Assembly: GCA_027919835.1 (NCBI GenBank)
Contig: JANVFP010000040.1
Location: 248,001 to 312,000 of the forward strand
From: Lentinula raphanica
Taxonomy: Eukaryota > Basidiomycota > Agaricomycetes > Agaricales > Omphalotaceae
DNA length: 64,000 bases
Direction: 5' to 3'
Part shown: positions 58,598-64,000 of the stretch, piece after piece
Numbering within the stretch: the first letter of the stretch is position 1
Layout: each line of letters opens with the position of its first letter
The notes under the pieces: model-generated
The model's input: the letters and a program-made list of their open reading frames with translations, nothing else
Told to the model about the DNA's origin: nothing
The model's database searches: none
Translations under genes and position numbers: made by a program

Positions 58598-61032
58598 CCA
58601 AATTAACGGCGAATATTCCGTTTGAGTGGAAGGATGAGCATGTCATAGCCATGGATCTGTTGAAAGACGGAGTCCGTAATGCACCAGCCTTAAGAGTCAT
58701 AGTATATGACTGGGAAACACACTTAGCAGTGGATAGTTCTTACATGGGTACGGGATTTTACATCTATCAGATTGATCCTGTAGATCAGACGAAGATTTAC
58801 TATAATTACTTCGGATCCATCCCGTATAATGAACGTGAAGCTCGGTTTTCTCAATCTAAGCGTGAACTCTATGGTCTGAAGGTTGCTCTCCGAGCAACAC
58901 ACTATCTTCTTTATGGATGTCGGAAACTCACGGTGGAAACGGATGCTAGCTATATTCAAGGAATGCTTGAAAATCCGAGTAGTGGTCCAAACGCTACGAT
59001 CAACCGTTGGATTGAAGATATCCGTAAATTCCATTTCGATTTGATTCATGTCAAAGGAGCAACCTTTGGACCTGATGGCTTGTCTCGAAGACCTCCGGGA
59101 GGTTGGACTACCCCTCGTCGGGAAACCGAAGAGGATCTAGCAGAAGATGCAGATGACTCCAACAACGTTAGGTTCTTCAAAGCGGACGAAGCGGATGATC
59201 CATTGCCCTTTGAATCATTCAAAGATCATATAGATCCCCGGACAGGATACTTCTGCGAGACCATTGAAGATGAGTTTGCGGAAGATCTTCAAGTTGCTCG
59301 GGAGGAAGAGATCCAGCATGCATTCCTCAAAGAACGTTTAGAGGCCTCGGGAATGCCGTTGACCTCTCAATTTCTGCAATATACTGCGATCCCCGACAAT
59401 GCTACGTGGGGACCTGATCACAAATATCCGATATCTCATAGATCGGATGGCGGAAACCGTCTAGATCAGCAGTTACCGGAAATTCGAGCGTGGCTTAAGG
59501 ACCCGAATGCTGAGCAATTCGCGAAGTTGGACAAAAGACAACGAGCGGAAATGGACCGGAAAACACTGTCCTTTTCAATAGACTCGGAAGGTCGACTGTT
59601 CCATCGGAAACCATCCACAGATCAACTGCGTTTAGTGGTTGAACCGGAAAAACGAATGTATCTATTGCACAGTGCTCATGATGCTTTAGGACACAAGGGT
59701 ACATATGCTACGAAAGACTTCTTAGAAAAGAGGTTTTGGTGGCCAGATCTGGAGAAAGACGTGGAGTGGTATGTGAAAACATGTCAAGCCTGCCAAGATC
59801 GACTTAGGTCTTTGGTACGGATCCCTCCAACGGTGACCTTCACGCCATCCTTGTTCCAAAAGATACATATCGATACTATGGTTATGTCTCCGGCCAGTAA
59901 TGGTTGTAGATATATCGTTCACGGAAGGGATTCCTTGTCGAGTTGGTCGGAAGCTAGGGCACTGAGAGTTGAAAACGCGAGATCACTCGCGGAATGGTTC
60001 TTTGAAGACATCATATGTAGATGGGGATGTCCGGAAATCGTGGTCTCGGACAACGCACCACAGATGAAGCTTATGTTGCGATGGCTCGAACAGAAATACG
60101 GGATCCGTGGAATACAAATATCGCCTTACAATTCACAAGCTAACGGAAAGATTGAGCGTGCTCACTTTGATCTGAGACAAGCACTTGCGAAAGCGTGTGC
60201 GGGAGATCTGTCAAAATGGTACTACTTCTTGAAACCGATACTTTGGGCTGATCGTATTACTGCACGGAGAGGTTTAGGCTGTTCACCATACTTCGTAGCT
60301 ACCGGTACGGAACCTCTGCTACCTTTCGATATTGTTGAATCTACATATTTGGTCAATCCACCAAATCGAATACTATCACGGGAAGAGTTACTGGGCTTCC
60401 GGGCTCAGGCTCTTTCCAAACATCGTTCCTTCGTCGAGAACATGAAATCACGGATCGACGAGAACAAACGTCGGGAAGTGAGAGTTTTCGAGGAAAAGTA
60501 CAAGTACACCATTAAGGACTGGGATTTCAAACCGGGAACCCTAGTACAAGTACGGAACACCGCCATCGAGAAGAATTTGGATCGGAAAATGTACCTTCGA
60601 TATCGTGGACCTATGGTTGTCATCCGGAGGACACGAGGAGGCGCATATATCATTGCGGAAATGGATGGCACTGTACTTAAAGACAAAGTGGGTGCTTTCC
60701 GTGTGATCCCGCATCATGCTCGTTACGAACCGATTGAACTGCCGGAAAATATACATGATCTGATAGATCTGTCGCCCGAGCAGTTAGAATCTATGGTACA
60801 GGATGAGGAAGACGAACCTGAGGAAGTGGAGGACTTTATTTTCAGTACTGTCCCTCGAATAAACATTTCCGATGATGATCAGTCGAATTCCGTTGAACCA
60901 CCACGGGTTCCGCCTGTTGAACAGCTTGATCCGGAGGATTTGAAGGCTGCTGAGTCCGAAGATCAAGAGGAAGAGGCGAATCCGTCTCTACCGAATGGTC
61001 CACGACGAAGTGGTCGACGGAAATCTTACTAA
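58495..61032 (+). CDS. Gypsy RNase H and integrase
   Basis: 845-codon ORF; its first codons before about 58550 are out of frame, the authentic part starting at QLRMFIHNYAKKASPLTKL. RNase H: ETHLAVDSSYMGTGFYIYQ, REARFSQSKRELYGLKVAL, KLTVETDASYIQGML. Integrase zinc domain HDALGHKGTY plus CQACQD. DDE core: Asp in KIHIDTMVMSP, Asp in VVSDNAPQMK, Glu in NGKIERAHFDLRQAL. The C-terminal region has YRGPMVVIRRTRGGAYI and a very acidic Glu/Asp tail ending RRSGRRKSY. No chromodomain recognised. Confidence 0.85.
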   Translation: MASVLFKDTGPSLSGNCWQLRMFIHNYAKKASPLTKLTANIPFEWKDEHVIAMDLLKDGVRNAPALRVIVYDWETHLAVDSSYMGTGFYIYQIDPVDQTKIYYNYFGSIPYNEREARFSQSKRELYGLKVALRATHYLLYGCRKLTVETDASYIQGMLENPSSGPNATINRWIEDIRKFHFDLIHVKGATFGPDGLSRRPPGGWTTPRRETEEDLAEDADDSNNVRFFKADEADDPLPFESFKDHIDPRTGYFCETIEDEFAEDLQVAREEEIQHAFLKERLEASGMPLTSQFLQYTAIPDNATWGPDHKYPISHRSDGGNRLDQQLPEIRAWLKDPNAEQFAKLDKRQRAEMDRKTLSFSIDSEGRLFHRKPSTDQLRLVVEPEKRMYLLHSAHDALGHKGTYATKDFLEKRFWWPDLEKDVEWYVKTCQACQDRLRSLVRIPPTVTFTPSLFQKIHIDTMVMSPASNGCRYIVHGRDSLSSWSEARALRVENARSLAEWFFEDIICRWGCPEIVVSDNAPQMKLMLRWLEQKYGIRGIQISPYNSQANGKIERAHFDLRQALAKACAGDLSKWYYFLKPILWADRITARRGLGCSPYFVATGTEPLLPFDIVESTYLVNPPNRILSREELLGFRAQALSKHRSFVENMKSRIDENKRREVRVFEEKYKYTIKDWDFKPGTLVQVRNTAIEKNLDRKMYLRYRGPMVVIRRTRGGAYIIAEMDGTVLKDKVGAFRVIPHHARYEPIELPENIHDLIDLSPEQLESMVQDEEDEPEEVEDFIFSTVPRINISDDDQSNSVEPPRVPPVEQLDPEDLKAAESEDQEEEANPSLPNGPRRSGRRKSY

Positions 61033-61055
61033 ACATGCCTGATCCAACAGATCAG

Positions 61056-61069
61056 TTAGTTTGGGGGAG
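61056..61069 (+). repeat. PPT-like 14-mer, copy 1
   Basis: TTAGTTTGGGGGAG, 24 bp after the integrase stop; TGTTTCAA follows at 61079. An identical 14-mer with the same downstream octamer is at 63349-63362. The position fits a retroelement polypurine tract. Confidence 0.6.
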
Positions 61070-61243
61070 TTTCCGCGATGTTTCAACTTATTCTATCTCA
61101 ATAATCACTCGAGGAATTTAGTTGCCACTGGATTACCTCAAAAACTACCAATGATACTTGACTTGACAAAAGTACAGGTATAAAAATAGGCGACAGGGCA
61201 GAATGAACGATGATCTAGATGGTCAGCCTCGATAAGCACTTGC

Positions 61244-63257
61244 TTAAGGTGCGGAGCGTGGCCCTTGCATTGCGGGATCCTCTAAGTCTGTCTGCGCAAT
61301 TTTAATTACGGGTGGCAGCGACGGTGGTGCGGAAAACACGTACACCTCTTCAACGTCGGCAGGAGTCATGGTGGTGTCCTCGTCTTTGGGCAGAGGTTCA
61401 CCAGCCTTCCGAGCAGCCCTGGCGTTGTCGATGATCCGTTGACTAGCTCCCCACGGTGTGCATAGAAACGAGCTTTCATAACACAGTCGAAGAGTTGGGT
61501 CGTATGGAAGTTGATGAAGGCATTGTACTGCTCTTCGGTGTACGATTCAACCTCTGGGTTGTGGGCAAGTCCGATGTTGTGAAGAAGTTGCATGAGATCT
61601 CGATGATCTGTATCGTCGGGGGTACCTGTAACGATAATCAGTAACAAGAAGCTTGCGGAAGGTCTCCGGACTATGCAAAACGAAATTATCTAACGGAAAA
61701 TGCGTGATCTAGCAGATCAGCGAGTTTCCGTAGAAGTCCGTATGAAAAAGCGGAAAGTGGAAGTGCTACTCACTAGTATCCGCGAGTTCCAACGAATACT
61801 TCACCCTCTTATTCAGATCTTCACCAACAGCACGAGGCTGGGAGATCGCGGTTACAGCGTGCACAGTACTATGTGCTTGAGGAGACAGAGCCCGCTCAGT
61901 CTCATTACCGTCCGCGGGACCAACATCGCGTTCGGAACGTTTGCGCTTGCTCTTGGTCTTGGAAGACTTCGGAGTGTCATCGTCGTCGACGGTGTCGCGC
62001 TTTTTGGTTTTGGTCTTAGCCTTCGCAGGAATAGAATCCTCGACTTCGTCAGCCATCTATGGCACGGATTAGTCATAAACCTGTCTGATCTACAAGACCA
62101 GCCACGTACAGAGACATCCTGATCTGCCAGAGCAGCCGGTTCGTCGTCAGGGGATTTCTTCTTGCTTTTGGAACGAGTAGAGGGCCTGGTAGGAGGAGGA
62201 GGAGTCGCTTCCGCGGTCTTCTGCCCCTTCTCGCCTTTTTCACGTTCCTCCTTGGCGTGCTTGATCCTTTCGTCCATACCAATGATATGATCGATGACGA
62301 GTTCAGCACGACGAGGCTGGATAAACAGTTAGCAGCTGATCTAACAGATCAAGGTCCAATACTTACCGGAGGGTCATACCGCGGAACAGGCACACCCATA
62401 CGCAGTGATTCTTGCATTTCAAAGCGTTGCTCGCGTGGACTACGGAAGTGGCCTCGCATGGGAAGTCCGCGGCCTCGTAAATGGTTAGCAAGTGCGCCTC
62501 GAGGACCTTTTGGAGGAGAAGGCCCATGTTCGGCAAGATCAGCATCCTGGAACCTTTAGTCAATAAACGAATCTTCGAAAATACTTGCGGAAACGCACCA
62601 CCTCTGCCATGAACTTGGCATCAGCATCAGAAACGGCTGGATCTGCTGGATCAGTCGCAACTTCCTTGCCTTTCGACTTGGATTTCGACGGTACTTCAGG
62701 ATCAGCAGGTGGAACACTAGGTCCGCGAGTACTAACAGCAGGAGAACCCTGTCTGCCTTGGTCCTCACGGAGCTTTTTGCGACGAAGGTCGTTCAGCTGA
62801 ATGTAGAAACTGACGATCTCGGCATTCTTCCCTCCCTCTTCAGAGAGTTTGGGAAACTGCTTAGGGATCTCGTCACGGATCGTGCGGTACGCATTCACGG
62901 CGGAAAGTAATTCCTCCGCGAGATTGTCGTACGCCCGCAGATATTCCTTGTTCATACACGCAGCGTCGCGGGACACTCGAATGAGCTACGGAAAATGGTT
63001 AATTTTGCTAGATCTAGCAGATCAGACGATTTCCGTACCAAATGAGTGTACGCGCAACGGACATCGTTCAAAAAGATCGTTTTGTTGGACGTGGTGAACT
63101 CGACCTTGTCCTTGCTGGAACTGTACTTGGCACCTTGCCAGGCCAGGCTCTTGTCATCGCTAACACGAGCAGCCCAGTACTCCGCGTCGACGCACCAGTT
63201 GGCAAAGTCAGCTTCAAGCGAGATAGGGAGATTGTGGTACTCGAAGTTGGGAGCCAT
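61244..63257 (-). CDS. Antisense multi-intron gene beside gypsy pol, one frameshift
   Basis: ATG at 63257 (MAPNFEYHNLP). Readable exons: 63257 to about 63039 (WCVDAEYWAARVSDDKSLAW, NKTIFLNDVRCAYTHL), joined to VSRDAACMNKEYLRAYDN, LLSAVNAYRTIRDEIPKQF and FYIQLNDLRRKKLRED; a Pro/Ser linker; DADLAEHGPSPPKGP; ELVIDHIIGMDERIKHAKEE; a very basic and acidic region (KAKTKTKKRDTVDDDDTPK, nuclear-signal-like); then EEQYNAFINFHTTQLFDCV. At about 61460, in a run of four G, the frame shifts; the other frame continues (ASQRIIDNARAARKAGEPL) to a stop at 61244. At least four of five introns carry the GATC-N5-GATC motif or a close variant. No known domain. Its place between two PPT-like repeats suggests retroelement cargo. 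Confidence 0.55.
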
Positions 63258-63269
63258 TTTTTTTTCGTT

Positions 63270-64000
63270 GAGTTGGGAGTCGGATCTCTTGGATCAAGGG
63301 CTTTTATACCTTTTCCGATGCTTCGGGTCAGCAGGGGACTGCTGAGCTTTAGTTTGGGGGAGGGGACACACGGTGTTTCAAGAATTTTCGAAAAATTCGG
63401 AAAATTTCATGAAAATTTTACGAGATCTGAAAGACCTGTGTTCATTGACAGCTCAAGCATGTGTACAACGCAAAGACTTAGATCTAAAACCGACGCAGCT
63501 TGCAATTTGTAAAGCCCAATGGATTTAACATGCCATATGAGGCTGCAACCACCAACTTGATAACCGAAGAAATAACATTGATGAGTCTGATCTAGCAGAT
63601 CAAAATGATCTAGCGGATCAGACATCAATTCGGGTGGAAAAGACAGCGGAAAAGTAATGCAAAAAGACTCAGAAAGGACATAGAATGTCTAGGGCAGATA
63701 CTTAGAAGAACAACATAGGTCAATAAGATACTTATAGGGTTCTATCAGGTAACAGCCAAGGAAAACTTGAGGCATTAACTTAGAGGCTGGCTTAAGGGAA
63801 ACCTCAGAAGACATCTTAGGAGATATCTCAAGTGTCTTGAAGTTTCAACTTACTGAAAGAAGGTTCAGACAAGGCAAAAGACAAGATAAGGCCCACATGG
63901 GCATTGTCATTCACAGAGGATAATACAATTTGCTAGAGACCAAGAAAGGAGAGACTATTGAAGTACAAACTGTAAAGTAGAATTAGTCTGGCTCAACATG
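63270..64000. other. Downstream region; possible second transposon at the edge
   Basis: 63262-63660 is the upstream region of the antisense gene and holds the second PPT-like 14-mer (63349-63362), two GATC-N5-GATC copies (63588-63620) and CGGAAA motifs. From about 63660 the composition changes (purine-rich, with AGACAT, TTAGGA and similar repeats), none of these motifs recur, and no ORF is seen. This looks like the boundary of the motif-bearing region. Confidence 0.45.
63349..63362 (+). repeat. PPT-like 14-mer, copy 2
   Basis: TTAGTTTGGGGGAG followed by TGTTTCAA at 63374, as at 61056-61086. It lies upstream of the antisense gene start (63257), on the plus strand. Confidence 0.6.

Larger units (their letters stand above)
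53461..61069 (+). mobile_element. Ty3/gypsy LTR retrotransposon, gag-pol with frameshifts
   Basis: Order gag (CCHC), aspartic protease, RT, RNase H, integrase defines gypsy. Internal coding spans about 7.6 kb in five frame segments. Overlaps (56081-56090, 56860-56863) at the segment borders may be natural frameshift sites. The two breaks inside RT/RNase H (about 58085 and 58550) look like damage. A polypurine tract GTTTGGGGGAG follows pol at 61059-61069. LTRs not identified. Its base motifs (CGGAAA, GATC-N5-GATC) are shared with the antisense gene at 61244-63257 and with flanking DNA on both sides. Confidence 0.85.
51790..63620. repeat. Dispersed palindrome GATC-N5-GATC (about 20 copies)
   Basis: Copies read: 51919-51933, 51978-51992, 52294-52308, 52617-52635, 53178-53192, 55602-55616, 55724-55738, 56098-56112, 57246-57269 (triple GATC), 57525-57539, 58773-58787, 60756-60770, 61040-61054, 61705-61719, 62338-62352, 62639-62653, 63010-63024, 63588-63602, 63606-63620; degenerate at 62086-62100 and 62120-62134. 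The commonest form is TGATCTAGCAGATCA. GATC tetramers are always 9 bp apart, and spacers often run T/C-NNN-A/G. It occurs in coding, intron and non-coding DNA alike. Elsewhere in the window I noticed one GATC-N5-GATC, at 37646-37658. Confidence 0.75.

Noticed and set aside
61069..61350. A 3' LTR directly after gypsy pol
   Set aside because: No stretch here repeats anything in 51700-53460, so no LTR can be supported.

Overview
The window looks like nuclear DNA of an agaricomycete (mushroom-forming basidiomycete). Genes carry many short introns of about 45-75 bp with GTRNGT donors and YAG acceptors. Several gene families are typical of these fungi: a GH30 secreted glycosidase, a DUF6532-type protein, small secreted proteins, and Ty1/copia and Ty3/gypsy elements. 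I ran no searches, so every family name rests on motifs read by eye.

Layout. 0-8 kb: a tandem duplication carrying two members (A, B) of a lineage-type secreted-protein family. Each is preceded by the same hairpin-bearing promoter/leader element. Two ordinary small genes follow B, and decayed copies of them lie between A and B. 8-16.5 kb is a conserved block: aldo-keto reductase, GH30 glycosidase, the Golgi tether USO1/p115, and a cysteine-knot-like small secreted protein. 17.5-23.7 kb: a TIR element (MITE) beside a Ty1/copia element on the minus strand, with near-identical LTRs but broken ORFs and an internal CAGGT/ACCTG-rich insertion. 23.7-32 kb: AT-rich, gene-poor sequence with a remnant of a possible 2OG-Fe(II) (TET/JBP-like) domain and a multi-exon coiled-coil gene. 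33.5-36.4 kb: two more members of the A/B family (D, a pseudogene, and C), each with the same leader element. 37-43.2 kb: an acyl/aryl-CoA ligase and an F-BAR/SH3 cytokinesis protein. 43.8-45.6 kb: a two-domain secreted protein gene split by a PIF/Harbinger-like MITE with a TTA target duplication. 47.5-49.7 kb: a DUF6532-type gene. 50-51.7 kb: a 30-bp minisatellite and the orphaned tail of a serine-rich protein. 51.8-63.6 kb: a large Ty3/gypsy complex (gag, protease, RT, RNase H, integrase) followed by an antisense multi-intron gene.

The most unusual signal is in 51.8-63.6 kb. A short imperfect palindrome of the form GATC-N5-GATC (commonly TGATCTAGCAGATCA) occurs about twenty times. It is found in retroelement coding sequence, in the leader, in most introns of the antisense gene, and downstream. 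The hexamer CGGAAA/TTTCCG is also strongly over-represented there. The antisense gene lies between two copies of a polypurine-tract-like 14-mer, which suggests it is cargo of the retroelement. The other strong observations are the A/B/C/D family with its shared leader hairpin, and the MITE-split gene at 44-45.5 kb.
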